Source: Natronosporangium hydrolyticum
Lineage (GTDB): Bacteria > Actinomycetota > Actinomycetes > Mycobacteriales > Micromonosporaceae
Length of the DNA stretch: 64,000 nucleotides
Direction of reading: 5' to 3'
Assembly (NCBI RefSeq): GCF_016925615.1
Contig: NZ_CP070499.1
Span: 558,001-622,000, forward strand
Under the pieces are notes generated by a model. The model saw only the letters and a list, made by a program, of their open reading frames with translations. It was not told where the DNA came from and ran no database searches. Shown here in pieces: positions 8,967 through 17,049 of this stretch. Position 1 is the first letter of the stretch. The number at the start of each line of letters is the position of its first letter. The position numbers and the translations under genes are program-made.

Positions 8967-9524
8967 GTGGGGAATGAAGCACCGACCGACCAGCCGCCGG
9001 CCCGAGCCAGCCGCCGGCCGCGAGATCTGATCATCTCACTGCTGGTGCTGCTGGTGCCGGTATTGCTACTGATCGGTGGGTATCAGATACTCACCGGTCG
9101 GACTCAGCCGGTGGCGGTCGACCCGGCCCCGGCGGTGGCCGAGGCGCGGGAGGCGGGGCTGCCCGCAGCCGGGCAGCCGGAACTCGACGAGCAGTGGGTG
9201 CCGATCAGCGCGGCCTTCGCCGAGCCGACGACGGGCGCCAGTGGCGGCGGAACGCTCCGGATCGGCTACGTCACCCCGTCTGACGGCAGCGTGCAGCTGA
9301 TCCAGAGCACCCTGCCGGCCGACGAGCTGCTCCCCGCCGACCTGCCGCCCGAGGCGGCCCCGGCGGGCAACCGTGAGATCGCTGGTGAGCCGTGGCAGTA
9401 CTACACCGGGGCTGGCGGTGAGCACGCTTTAGTGCTGCTCGAACCCGAGCTGACGATCATGGTGGTAGGGCTGGGCAGCGAAGCGGAGTTGGCCGAACTC
9501 GCCGCCGCCAGCGCACCCGACTGA
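8967..9524 (+). CDS. DUF4245 domain-containing membrane-anchored protein
   Basis: 185 residues from the GTG at 8967. It has a short basic cytoplasmic start, one transmembrane helix ([21 protein letters not shown]) and an extracytoplasmic domain with WVPISAAF and [15 protein letters not shown], the DUF4245 pattern. Function is unknown; family members regularly sit next to glpX, as here. Confidence 0.85.
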   Translation: MGNEAPTDQPPARASRRPRDLIISLLVLLVPVLLLIGGYQILTGRTQPVAVDPAPAVAEAREAGLPAAGQPELDEQWVPISAAFAEPTTGASGGGTLRIGYVTPSDGSVQLIQSTLPADELLPADLPPEAAPAGNREIAGEPWQYYTGAGGEHALVLLEPELTIMVVGLGSEAELAELAAASAPD

Positions 9525-9558
9525 GCCCGCCGCCGGGCACGCCGGGTCAGGCCGGCGG

Positions 9559-10374
9559 TCACGCCAGCGGTTCGGGCGGGAAGGCGGCGTCCCGGAGCGT
9601 GGGAGCCAGGGCGTGGTCGAGGAAGGTGCTGGTGCCCGTGTCCCGTAGTTCGCCCGCAGCCCGCACCAGCGCCCCGTAGGCCGCCCAGGCCAGCGCGCCA
9701 CCGGTGGAGACTCGGCGGACGCCCGCCCGGGCCAGCTCGGGCACTGCTGGCCCCTGCCGGAGGGCGAGTACGTTGAGCGGCGCGTCGACCTCGTCCGCGA
9801 CCCGGGTGATCTCCGCGAGCTCGCCCAGACCAGGGGCGTAGACACAGGCCGCACCGGCCGCGCGGTACGCCCTGAGCCGGGCGATCGTGTCGGCCAGGTC
9901 CGCCACGCCGTAGAGATGGTTCTCCGCCCGGCCGGTCAGGACCATGCCGTGGCGGTCGCAGACCGCGGCCGCCGCGGCGATCCGCTCGACCGCGACCTCG
10001 ACCCGGTCGATCTGCCCGGTTACCGGGTCGTAGTCCTCGATCGACACACCGCTGGCGCCGGCCTGGGCGAGCAGCTCCACCGTGGCGGCCACCCCGTCGG
10101 GATCCGGTGCGTAGCCGCGCTCGGCATCCACCGCGACCTGGATCTCGACGGTCGAGCTGAGCGCGGCGACGTGCTCGATCAGCTGATCGCGGTGGAGCTG
10201 CTGGTCGGCGCGGCCCAGGCTGGCGGCCAGCCCGGAGCTGGTGGTCGCGACCGCGGGGAATCCCAGCTGCGCCAGCAGTCGCGCGGAGCCCTGATCCCAG
10301 GCGTTCGGAAGCACGAAGGTGCCGGACTGGTGCAGCTCCCGGAACCCCCGGCGCTGCTCGGCGAGGTCAACCAT
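9559..10374 (-). CDS. Isocitrate lyase / PEP mutase family protein
   Basis: 271 residues with a TIM-barrel pattern: LPNAWDQGSARLLAQLG, VATTSSGLAASLG, the metal-site stretch VAVDAERGYAPDP (family DxExGYG) and GVSIEDYD. This group includes carboxyvinyl-carboxyphosphonate phosphorylmutase-like lyases of unknown substrate; the KKCGH-type isocitrate lyase loop is not seen. Its start overlaps the end of xseB by 8 bases, indicating translational coupling. Confidence 0.87.
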   Translation of the reverse strand: MVDLAEQRRGFRELHQSGTFVLPNAWDQGSARLLAQLGFPAVATTSSGLAASLGRADQQLHRDQLIEHVAALSSTVEIQVAVDAERGYAPDPDGVAATVELLAQAGASGVSIEDYDPVTGQIDRVEVAVERIAAAAAVCDRHGMVLTGRAENHLYGVADLADTIARLRAYRAAGAACVYAPGLGELAEITRVADEVDAPLNVLALRQGPAVPELARAGVRRVSTGGALAWAAYGALVRAAGELRDTGTSTFLDHALAPTLRDAAFPPEPLA

Positions 10375-10630
10375 TGGGTGGTTCGCTGGTGGCGCGGTCG
10401 AGGCGGGCGCGGGCGCCGTCGAGCCGCTGCTGGCACACCTGGGCCAGCGCCTCGCCCCGCTCCCAGAGCGTGAGCGCCTCCTCCAGGGTGGCGCCGCCGG
10501 CCTCCAGCCGCTCCACCACGGTGGCCAGCTCCGACCGGGCCTGCTCGTAGCTCAGCTCGGCCAACTCGGGCGGCACCACCACGGCGCCGCCGGGGGGCTG
10601 GGCGGCAGCGGCCGGAGTCTGCTCGGTCAT
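10367..10630 (-). CDS. xseB: Exodeoxyribonuclease VII small subunit
   Basis: 87 residues. The core LSYEQARSELATVVERLEAG followed by LEEALTLWERGEALAQVCQQ is the helical XseB signature. It pairs with XseA to degrade single-stranded DNA. xseA is not adjacent; the next gene downstream is a PEP mutase-family enzyme that overlaps the end of xseB by 8 bases. Confidence 0.92.
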   Translation of the reverse strand: MTEQTPAAAAQPPGGAVVVPPELAELSYEQARSELATVVERLEAGGATLEEALTLWERGEALAQVCQQRLDGARARLDRATSEPPNG

Positions 10631-10662
10631 GTGGCTAGTTCATCACCCTGCCCGATCGGGTC

Positions 10663-10712
10663 CGCGCCCACCCCAGCGGCCGAGACCCGCGCCCACCCCA
10701 GCGGCCGAGACC
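10663..10712. repeat. Two perfect 25 bp tandem repeats
   Basis: Two identical 25-base units (10663-10687, 10688-10712) followed by the first bases of a third, in the 296-base gap upstream of xseB and downstream of the DUF3060 gene. The unit begins CGCGCCCACCCCAGCGGCCG. No coding frame is supported here. Confidence 0.85.
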
Positions 10713-10718
10713 CGCGCC

Positions 10719-10780
10719 GATCATGGACTTAGGTACATGGTCGGAGCCGATTCCGGTCCCTAACCCCATGGTCAATTCAG
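10719..10780. repeat. GATCATGG family palindromic repeat, copy A
   Basis: 62 bases that align with 21953-22013 and 32851-32912. All start GATCATGGAC, continue with AGGT.CATG, and end in CATGGTCAA. The ends are inverted (GATCATGG against CCATGGTC), so the element is an imperfect palindrome. Confidence 0.75.
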
Positions 10781-10830
10781 TGGTGCCGTACCGGCGGGGC
10801 ATGGACCGGCTCCAGCGAGGACATCCGAGT

Positions 10831-10896
10831 GATCAACTACCCTGCAGCTGTACGACACACCGTGTGTCGTACAGCTGCAGGGCTCTGGATCTTCAG
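10831..10896. repeat. 66 bp dispersed palindrome, copy 1
   Basis: Perfect 21-base arms (10840-10860 and 10862-10882) around one central base, flanked by GATC on both sides. The same 66-base arrangement recurs at 33275-33340 with substitutions. It lies between xseB and the DUF3060 gene. The central spacing is too tight for a relaxed RNA loop, but a slightly smaller stem would form. Confidence 0.8.
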
Positions 10897-10926
10897 GTCG
10901 ACCCGGGCCGCCGCCCGCAGGGCCGG

Positions 10927-11373
10927 TCAGTCGGCGTCGGCGGCCTCGGCAGAGGCGTTTTCGCCGTTCACCACGACCTCCGGGTCACCGCCGTAGACAA
11001 CCGACGCGTTCTCGCCGTTGACCACGATCATCTCGGCCTCCTCGATGATCACCTCGGCGTCGTCGCCGTTGATCACCACGATGCCGCAGGCCCCGGTGAA
11101 CTCGAGGTCGGCCGTCTCGCTGTTGACCGTGACGTCCTGGCCGCCGCATTCGTAGCTGCCGCTGGCGGTCTCCTCGTTGAACGCAGTGGGAGCCTGGCCC
11201 GAATCGTCCGCATCATCGGCGCCGTCCGCGTCACCGTCCGGCGAATCCGCTGGGTCCGGCGTCGGCGCCGTGGTGGGGGCGTCCGGGTCGTCGGCTGCGT
11301 CGTCGCCGCCACACCCGGCGCCGAACAGCGCCAGCGCCCCCGCGACCAGCACTGCGGCAGTCTTGATCCGCAT
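10927..11373 (-). CDS. DUF3060 domain lipoprotein
   Basis: 148 residues from ATG 11373, with AGGAGGA at ideal spacing. A lipoprotein signal ends in LFGAGC, so Cys is lipidated and the protein anchored outside the membrane. An acidic Asp/Ala/Thr/Pro linker follows, then a beta-repeat domain with YECGGQDVTVN, LEFTGACGIVVINGD and two ..VVVNGENASV-type units, matching DUF3060. Function unknown. Confidence 0.85.
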   Translation of the reverse strand: MRIKTAAVLVAGALALFGAGCGGDDAADDPDAPTTAPTPDPADSPDGDADGADDADDSGQAPTAFNEETASGSYECGGQDVTVNSETADLEFTGACGIVVINGDDAEVIIEEAEMIVVNGENASVVYGGDPEVVVNGENASAEAADAD

Positions 11374-11488
11374 CAGGTCCTCCTCCTGTGCGACCGGCCC
11401 CCCGCGCCGCACAGGCTACCCCAGTCACGCTGGTCACGGCCGTCTCAGGGTGCGCCGGGAAAGGGTGAGGCAGATCCCCGCAGCCCGC

Positions 11489-13015
11489 TCAGGCCACCCG
11501 GGCGGTCTCGATCCAGCCGTGCTCCTCCAGATAGCCGAGCACCGTGCCGACCGCCTCGTCGATGCTGAGCTTGGTGGTGTCGACCACCAACTCGGCGTCC
11601 GCCGGCTCCTCGTACGGGTCGTCCACCCCGGTCATGCCCGTGAGCTCACCGGCGCGGGCCTTGGCGTACAAGCCTTTCCGGTCCCGCTGCTCGCAGACCG
11701 CGAGCGGGGTCGCGACCCAGACCAGGAGGAAGCCGGCGCCGGCCGCGAGCGCTGCCGCCCTGGCCTCGGTCCGGGGCGCGGCGTACGGGGCGATCGGGCA
11801 GCAGATCGCCATGCCGCGGTGTTTGGCGATCTCGGCCGCCACCCAGCCGACCCGTTGAATGTTGCGGTCCCGGTCGGCTTTGGAGAAGCCCAGCCCAGCT
11901 GAGAGGTTGCGGCGCACGATGTCGCCGTCGAGCACGGTCACCGACCGTTCGCCGGTCTCCCGCAGCGACGCCGCCACCCCGCGGGCGATCGTCGACTTGC
12001 CGGAGCCGGAGAGCCCGGTGAAGAAGAGCACCACCCCCCGGTGCCGGCGCGGCGGGCGGGCCCGGGCCAGCTCTTTGGCGACCGCCGGTGGGGTGTGCCA
12101 CTCGGGCAGCGGAAAGCCCCGGTCGAGCAGGTCGTCGATCTCGGTCGCGGTGAGCGCGGCGCGCTGGTTGCGGGGTGGGATGTCGTCCCGCCCCCGCCAC
12201 TGCCCGTCCCGACTGTCGTAGGCCAGCTCCCGGGGCACCAGCACCCGCGGGCCACCGCCCGAGAGCGTGGGGCCGCCCGCGAGCAGGTGGGTGACCCCGT
12301 ACGACTGGGCCACCCGCGCCCGGATCAGGGCATCGTGGATTTCGTTGGCGCGGCGGCGCAACGGCACCGTGACCACGGTGGCGGTCGGCAACCGGTCGTC
12401 GGCCGCGAGCACACACCGCACCAGCGCTTCGCTGGACAGGCCGGCCGCCGGCGGACCGGCGGTGGGGATCATCACCACCAGGTGCGCCTGCAACGTACGG
12501 GTGGCGTGGACGATCTGCGCCAGCTGTGGCCGGTGGAGCGGCTGGTCGGCCACCACCCCCACGACCCGGCCCGGCGGGAGTTCGTCCCGGACCTGTTGCG
12601 GGGTGCGGCGTAGCGCCTTGAAGGCCCACCGGGGCGACTCGCCCATGGCCCGCACCGGCCCACCGACCCCGCTCATGCCGTCCCGGGTGGGCCAGCTGTC
12701 CATCACGTCCACCGCGGCGACCGGTGCGCCCTCGGTGTCGGTGAGGATCAGCGCCCGCCGTAGCGGGTTGTCCGATTCGAGCTGGGAGATCAGCTCGGTC
12801 GGCACCTCCAGGGTTACCGGCACCGGCCAGGGGGTGCCGTCGGCGAGGGTGCCATGGGCGCTGATCGAGCGCAGGTCGGTGCTGGTGGGCAGGCTGGTCA
12901 GGGGCGCGAAGGCGCCGGTGAGTAGCAGCTCAAGATCGGCCAGCTCGGCCGGGCGGGGGGTGTAGCTGGGCGCCTGCGCCAGCACCCCCTCGGGGAGCAC
13001 CCATCCGGCACTCAT
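11489..13015 (-). CDS. cysC: APS kinase with N-terminal degenerate ATP-sulfurylase domain
   Basis: 508 residues from ATG 13015, preceded by AGGAG at 7 bases. The C-terminal third is adenylylsulfate kinase: Walker A FTGLSGSGKST, FSKADRDRNIQRVG and YAKARAGELTGMTGVDDPYE. The N-terminal two-thirds follow the ATP sulfurylase fold (PUA-like ELLLTGAFAPLTSL, then GRVVGVVADQPLHRPQL). The sulfurylase active-site block Q.RNP.HRAH is replaced by ADQPLHRPQ, and GRDHAG by AGGPTLSG. The sulfurylase half is therefore probably inactive, perhaps structural or regulatory, and the protein probably makes PAPS from APS supplied elsewhere. No other sulfur genes are adjacent. Confidence 0.85.
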   Translation of the reverse strand: MSAGWVLPEGVLAQAPSYTPRPAELADLELLLTGAFAPLTSLPTSTDLRSISAHGTLADGTPWPVPVTLEVPTELISQLESDNPLRRALILTDTEGAPVAAVDVMDSWPTRDGMSGVGGPVRAMGESPRWAFKALRRTPQQVRDELPPGRVVGVVADQPLHRPQLAQIVHATRTLQAHLVVMIPTAGPPAAGLSSEALVRCVLAADDRLPTATVVTVPLRRRANEIHDALIRARVAQSYGVTHLLAGGPTLSGGGPRVLVPRELAYDSRDGQWRGRDDIPPRNQRAALTATEIDDLLDRGFPLPEWHTPPAVAKELARARPPRRHRGVVLFFTGLSGSGKSTIARGVAASLRETGERSVTVLDGDIVRRNLSAGLGFSKADRDRNIQRVGWVAAEIAKHRGMAICCPIAPYAAPRTEARAAALAAGAGFLLVWVATPLAVCEQRDRKGLYAKARAGELTGMTGVDDPYEEPADAELVVDTTKLSIDEAVGTVLGYLEEHGWIETARVA

Positions 13016-13150
13016 CGGCACACTCCTGTCTCCCTGGTCGGTGGTCGCCCGGTCGTCCCCTAGTCTGACGGACCGGCACTGAACCGGCGCGCTCAGTTTG
13101 GCACCCGCCGGCATACCCTCGCCAATTCACCCGTTGCTCCGGTACGGGGG

Positions 13151-14047
13151 TCAGCTCATCGGCTTACCACCGGTCACCGCCAGCACCTCCCCGGTGACGA
13201 AGCTCGACTCCGGCGACGCGAAGTAGACGAAGGCGGTAGCCACCTCGATCGGCTGGCCGACCCGGCCGAGCGGGGTGTCGCCGCCGAACTGCTCGACCGA
13301 CTCCGCCGGCAGCGTCGCCGGGATCAACGGGGTCCAGATCGGTCCGGGTGCCACCGCGTTGACCCGGATACCGTGGTCCGCGAGATCGGTGGCGAGCGCC
13401 TGCGTGAACGCCTTGATCCCCGCCTTGGTGGTGGCGTAGTCGAGCAGGCTGGGGGATGGGTTCTCGGCCTGGATCGAGGAGACGTTGATGATCGTCGAAC
13501 CGCGCGGCAGCACCGGTACGGCGGCCTTGCAGAGCCAGAACATCGCGTACAGGTTGGTCTTCATCACCCGGTCGAACTGCTCGGTCGTGATCTCCTCGAT
13601 GCCGCCGGGCTGGCCCATCTGGTAGGCGGCGTTGTTGACCAGAATGTCCAGGCCACCGAGTTCGTCCACGGCCCGCTGCACCAACTGCCGGCAGTAGCCC
13701 TCGTCTCGGACATCACCCGGCGCCTGGACCACTTTCCGCCCCGCCTCGGTGACCAGCCGGGCGGTCTCGGCCGCGTCGCTCTCCTCCTCCGGGAGGTAGG
13801 AGATCATCACGTCCGCGCCTTCCCTGGCGTAGGCGAGCGCTACCGCCCGCCCGATCCCCGAGTCGCCGCCGGTGATCAGCGCCCGCCGCCCCACCAGCCG
13901 GTCGCGACCCTGGTAGCTCTGCTCCCCGTGGTCGGGCTGCCGGTCGAGCCCGCCGGTGTGCCCGGGGTATTCGAGCTGCTCCGGCCCCTGCTCCTCGGGT
14001 CCGGCGTACCGCTGTTGTGGGTCCTGCCGTGCTGTCTCGTGCCGCAT
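13151..14047 (-). CDS. SDR family oxidoreductase (YghA/general-stress type)
   Basis: 298 residues from ATG 14047. An N-terminal hydrophilic extension of about 50 residues rich in Gln/Asp (QQRYAGPEEQGPEQLEYPG) precedes a classical short-chain dehydrogenase: cofactor motif TGGDSGIGRA, NNAAYQ, Ser in SSIQ, catalytic YATTKAG and VAPGPIWTPLIPA. The PGHTGGLDRQPDHGEQSY-type leader is characteristic of the YghA-like stress SDRs. Substrate unknown. An in-frame ATG at 14122 is less likely. Confidence 0.88.
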   Translation of the reverse strand: MRHETARQDPQQRYAGPEEQGPEQLEYPGHTGGLDRQPDHGEQSYQGRDRLVGRRALITGGDSGIGRAVALAYAREGADVMISYLPEEESDAAETARLVTEAGRKVVQAPGDVRDEGYCRQLVQRAVDELGGLDILVNNAAYQMGQPGGIEEITTEQFDRVMKTNLYAMFWLCKAAVPVLPRGSTIINVSSIQAENPSPSLLDYATTKAGIKAFTQALATDLADHGIRVNAVAPGPIWTPLIPATLPAESVEQFGGDTPLGRVGQPIEVATAFVYFASPESSFVTGEVLAVTGGKPMS

Positions 14048-14158
14048 CTCGCTGCCCCCGTCCGGCTGGGTGTCCGCATCTGTCTGGGATGCCCCTACCC
14101 GGTCCTGGCGCCGACGATGCAACCCCGCGGGGTGGATTGCGCGAAATCGGCTGCCTGA

Positions 14159-14881
14159 TCAGCGGCGGCGGTAGCGCAACTCGAAGCTGGGTCGGCCGGC
14201 CGCGTGGGCCTTGCGCTCATACTTCGTCTCCGGACGGTACGCCGGCCGGGGCGCCCAACCGTCGTAGGCATCGACCAGCTCGGGGTCGGCGTCGAGGGTG
14301 CGTTGGATGACCCGGGCATAGTCCGGCCAGTCGGTGACGGTGTGCAGGACCCCGCCGGGCGCCAGCCGGGACCGCAGCAGGCTCACGTGCGCCGGCTGGA
14401 ACAGTCGACGCTTGTGATGGCGCTGCTTGGGCCACGGGTCGGGGAAGAAGGCGTGGATGGCGGCTAGGCTCGCCGGCGCTACCCGCTGCCGCAGCAGCTG
14501 CAACGCGTCGCCCTGGACCACCCGCAGGTTGGTCAGCCCACCCGCCTCGATCAGGCCGAGTAGTTGCGCCACTCCCGGCGGGTGGACCTCTACCGCGAGG
14601 TAGTCGCGGTCTGGGTCGGCGGCGGCCATCGCGGCGGTCGCGTCGCCCATCCCGGAACCGATCTCCACCACCAGCGGCGCCGGGCGGCCGAAGATGGTCG
14701 CGGGGTCGAGCGGTGGCCCGTCGGCCGCCACCGTGAACCTCGGGGCGAGCCGGCGCAGATTTTCCTGGCGCTGGCTGCGCATCCGGCCCCGGTGCAGCTG
14801 AAAGGTCCGGATTTCACCCGGTTGGGGCGCGCTCGGTTGGCGGTCGGTCTCGCTCGTTGAAGAGGGAGTCGGCGTGTTCAT
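14159..14881 (-). CDS. trmB: tRNA (guanine-N7)-methyltransferase
   Basis: 240 residues. It methylates G46 of tRNA using S-adenosylmethionine. The SAM site is VVEIGSGMGDAT, and the family signature FFPDPWPKQRHHKRRL is complete. The C-terminal TKYERKAHAAGRPSFELRY is typical. It is co-oriented with, and about 110 bases upstream of, the SDR gene. Confidence 0.94.
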   Translation of the reverse strand: MNTPTPSSTSETDRQPSAPQPGEIRTFQLHRGRMRSQRQENLRRLAPRFTVAADGPPLDPATIFGRPAPLVVEIGSGMGDATAAMAAADPDRDYLAVEVHPPGVAQLLGLIEAGGLTNLRVVQGDALQLLRQRVAPASLAAIHAFFPDPWPKQRHHKRRLFQPAHVSLLRSRLAPGGVLHTVTDWPDYARVIQRTLDADPELVDAYDGWAPRPAYRPETKYERKAHAAGRPSFELRYRRR

Positions 14882-15045
14882 CGAGGCTCAAGGGTACGCG
14901 GCGTGGCTGTGCTCTTCATCCCATCAATGTCATTACTAAGGGTAATCGCATACCTCCTTTCCGTTTGAAGCGTTGGGCAGGGTGAGGCCTCGAACCGCGG
15001 TCAGCGCGGCGGGTGCCCAGCAGTGTCCTGGAGAGAGGAGCATTC

Positions 15046-15507
15046 ATGTCTCGCGTTCTACGCCGCGCTGGCGGAGCGCTGGCCGCTGCGGCGGTCGCGT
15101 TCGCCGCCGGCGCCTGCACCGCCGATGATGCGGACGACTCGACCACGCCGGCTCAGGAGGAGCCGGTAGCCCCGGTCGAGCCGGTCGACCCGCCGGAGAC
15201 CGACGATGTGCCCGCAGCCGACGAGGAAGCGGCGGAGGTGCCGGTCATCCTCGTCGACGACGAGGTGCTACTGCCGGCGACGATCTTCCCGGCGGGTACG
15301 TACACCTTCGTGGTCGAGCAGGAGGGCCAGGAGCCTCACCTGCTCAGCATCGAAGGGCCCGGCGTCAGCAGCAGCACCTCCGAGGTGGCGCCCGGCGCCA
15401 GCCCGGAGCAGCTGACCGTCACCCTGGAGCCCGGTACCTACGAACTGTGGTCGTCGGTGGACGGCGACCGGGGGGAGAGCGCCGAGGTCGTCATCGAAGT
15501 GGAGTAG
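15046..15507 (+). CDS. Cupredoxin-like lipoprotein
   Basis: 153 residues from ATG 15046 with GAGAGAGGAG just upstream. The signal peptide ends in VAFAAGAC, giving a lipidated Cys. An acidic Pro/Glu spacer follows, then a single beta-sandwich domain (ILVDDEVLLPATIFPAGTYTF, EPHLLSIEGPG, LTVTLEPGTYELWSSVDG) resembling cupredoxins. The copper ligand set (His, Cys, His, Met) is not complete: only one His is seen in the domain, so metal binding is doubtful. Confidence 0.75.
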   Translation: MSRVLRRAGGALAAAAVAFAAGACTADDADDSTTPAQEEPVAPVEPVDPPETDDVPAADEEAAEVPVILVDDEVLLPATIFPAGTYTFVVEQEGQEPHLLSIEGPGVSSSTSEVAPGASPEQLTVTLEPGTYELWSSVDGDRGESAEVVIEVE

Positions 15508-15548
15508 GCGGGCGCTTCCGGTGGTACTGACTCGCCGACCCCCTGGTT

Positions 15549-15576
15549 TTGCCTCCGGGCGCCACTGCGCTATCCT
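15549..15576 (+). promoter_or_regulatory. Promoter of the initiator tRNA gene
   Basis: TTGCCT (15549-15554) and TATCCT (15571-15576) are separated by 16 bases, and the tRNA begins 12 bases after the second box. This fits a housekeeping sigma promoter with a start site close to the mature 5' end. Confidence 0.6.
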
Positions 15577-15587
15577 TATCCGTGCGA

Positions 15588-15661
<74 letters not shown>

Positions 15662-15666
15662 CGAGA

Positions 15667-15699
15667 TAAGGGCCGTGTCCTCCCTGGGCACGGCCCTTA
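15667..15699 (+). terminator. Terminator of initiator tRNA-Met
   Basis: A perfect 11 bp stem TAAGGGCCGTG (15667-15677) and CACGGCCCTTA (15689-15699) with an 11-base loop, immediately after the tRNA. Confidence 0.85.
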
Positions 15700-15763
15700 C
15701 ATTTGGATCGCCAGTTCGGCTGGTGATCCAGGCTTGGGCCGCAAGGGCCAGATTTGGAAGTAG

Positions 15764-15795
15764 GGCCGGGTCACCATCAGGTGGCCCGGCCTTTT
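15764..15795 (+). terminator. Second hairpin with T tract downstream of the tRNA
   Basis: Arms GGCCGGGTCAC (15764-15774) and GTGGCCCGGCC (15781-15791) pair with one G-T pair and are followed by TTTT. It lies in the 287-base spacer between the tRNA and the convergent VOC gene, and may be a backup tRNA terminator. The rest of the spacer shows no convincing gene. Confidence 0.7.
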
Positions 15796-15948
15796 CACGT
15801 TAGCTTCCCGGCTCTGATGATCGCGGCAATTCTTACCCGGGAGAGGTTTCTGTTCCCCGGTCGAGCTACCGCGGGCCAGCTCCGCAGTCTTACCGATGCG
15901 GCCAGGTTGAACCTGGGTCGGATCGAGCTACATCTCGCCACCGACTAA

Positions 15949-16797
15949 CTACCCGGCCTCGGTCGGTTGATACTCGTTGACCGCGAAGATCGTCCCGTCC
16001 GGGTCGGAGACGACCGCGACCAGGCCTTCCCCGGCATCGAAGGGTGGGACGATGATCCCCCCACCGAGGTGCTCGGCCCGGGCCGCGGTGGCGGCGGCGT
16101 CAGCCACCGAGAAGGTGACGCTCCAGTGCGGGGCGGTCATGTCGTCCTCCGGGTCGATCCGTTCGATCCAGGCGACCGCGTCGGTGAACCCGGGCGGGGC
16201 CCCACCCGCTCCGTGTCGTTCCCGGATGCCAGGCTCCACCAGCTCCAGGAAGTCCCCGTACCCGGGCATCCGTACCATCATCGCGACCTGGCCCCCGAAG
16301 TCGAGGATGTCGGTCTGCCACCCGAAGACCTGCTGGTAGAAGGCCATGGTCGGGTCCGGGTCCCGAACCTTGAGCTCGCTCCAGTTCCAGGCGCCGGCCG
16401 TGTTCACCAGCCGGGCCCCGGCCAGCCCGTCGGCCTGCCAGAGCCCGAAGACCGCCCCCTGGGGGTCAGCGCAGATCGCGACCCGGGCCCCTGGAGTCAG
16501 GTGCGGCTCCCGCAACACCTTCCCGCCAGCGGCGCCGACCGCAGTAGCAGTCTCGCCAGCGTCGGCCACGCACAGGTAGGTCCGCCAACCGGCCCCGGCC
16601 TGGTCATCCGACGTCAGGAGGCCGAACCCGGCGACCTCGGACCCGTCCAGCCGGGCCAGAAGGTGACCCCCAAGGTCGGGGTCGCTGATCTCCCAGCCAA
16701 ACAGGCCGGCGTAGAACCGGGCGGTAGCCTGCGGGTCCGGGGACGGGAGGTCCACCCAGCAGGGAACTCCGGCCGGGTACGTGTCTCGCTCGCGCAT
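15949..16797 (-). CDS. VOC (glyoxalase/dioxygenase fold) family protein
   Basis: 282 residues from ATG 16797 with AAGGG upstream. Two tandem VOC domains: the first begins GVPCWVDLPSPDPQATARFY and the second NWSELKVRDPDPTMAFYQQV. Each ends with a D-P-x-G strand (ICADPQGAVFGLW, VVSDPDGTIFAVN). This duplicated form is common in actinomycetes and often annotated as a hydroxylase. No substrate can be assigned. Confidence 0.85.
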   Translation of the reverse strand: MRERDTYPAGVPCWVDLPSPDPQATARFYAGLFGWEISDPDLGGHLLARLDGSEVAGFGLLTSDDQAGAGWRTYLCVADAGETATAVGAAGGKVLREPHLTPGARVAICADPQGAVFGLWQADGLAGARLVNTAGAWNWSELKVRDPDPTMAFYQQVFGWQTDILDFGGQVAMMVRMPGYGDFLELVEPGIRERHGAGGAPPGFTDAVAWIERIDPEDDMTAPHWSVTFSVADAAATAARAEHLGGGIIVPPFDAGEGLVAVVSDPDGTIFAVNEYQPTEAG

Positions 16798-17049
16798 GCT
16801 GCCCTTTCTGCTGACTACGACGATTAGCGCGCCGCAGCGCGGCGGAGTGGGACGATCCACTGAGTGTACCAGTCAGTACGTGCTACAAAGGACAGGCTAA
16901 TCCGACCGGGTGAAACTGGCCTGGTCGTGGCAGGATCGACCGGCACCCTGAGCGGCCCACCGGCCGAGGTCAGGCCACAGGCGCTGGAGCCGGCGCACGC
17001 GGCGCCGTAGGTGCGGAGCCGGGTTCGTCAACCACCGGCCCGGAGGTGT

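Noticed and set aside
15754-15948. 64-codon ORF after the tRNA
   Set aside because: It covers a terminator hairpin, has no ribosome site and no similarity; more likely non-coding.
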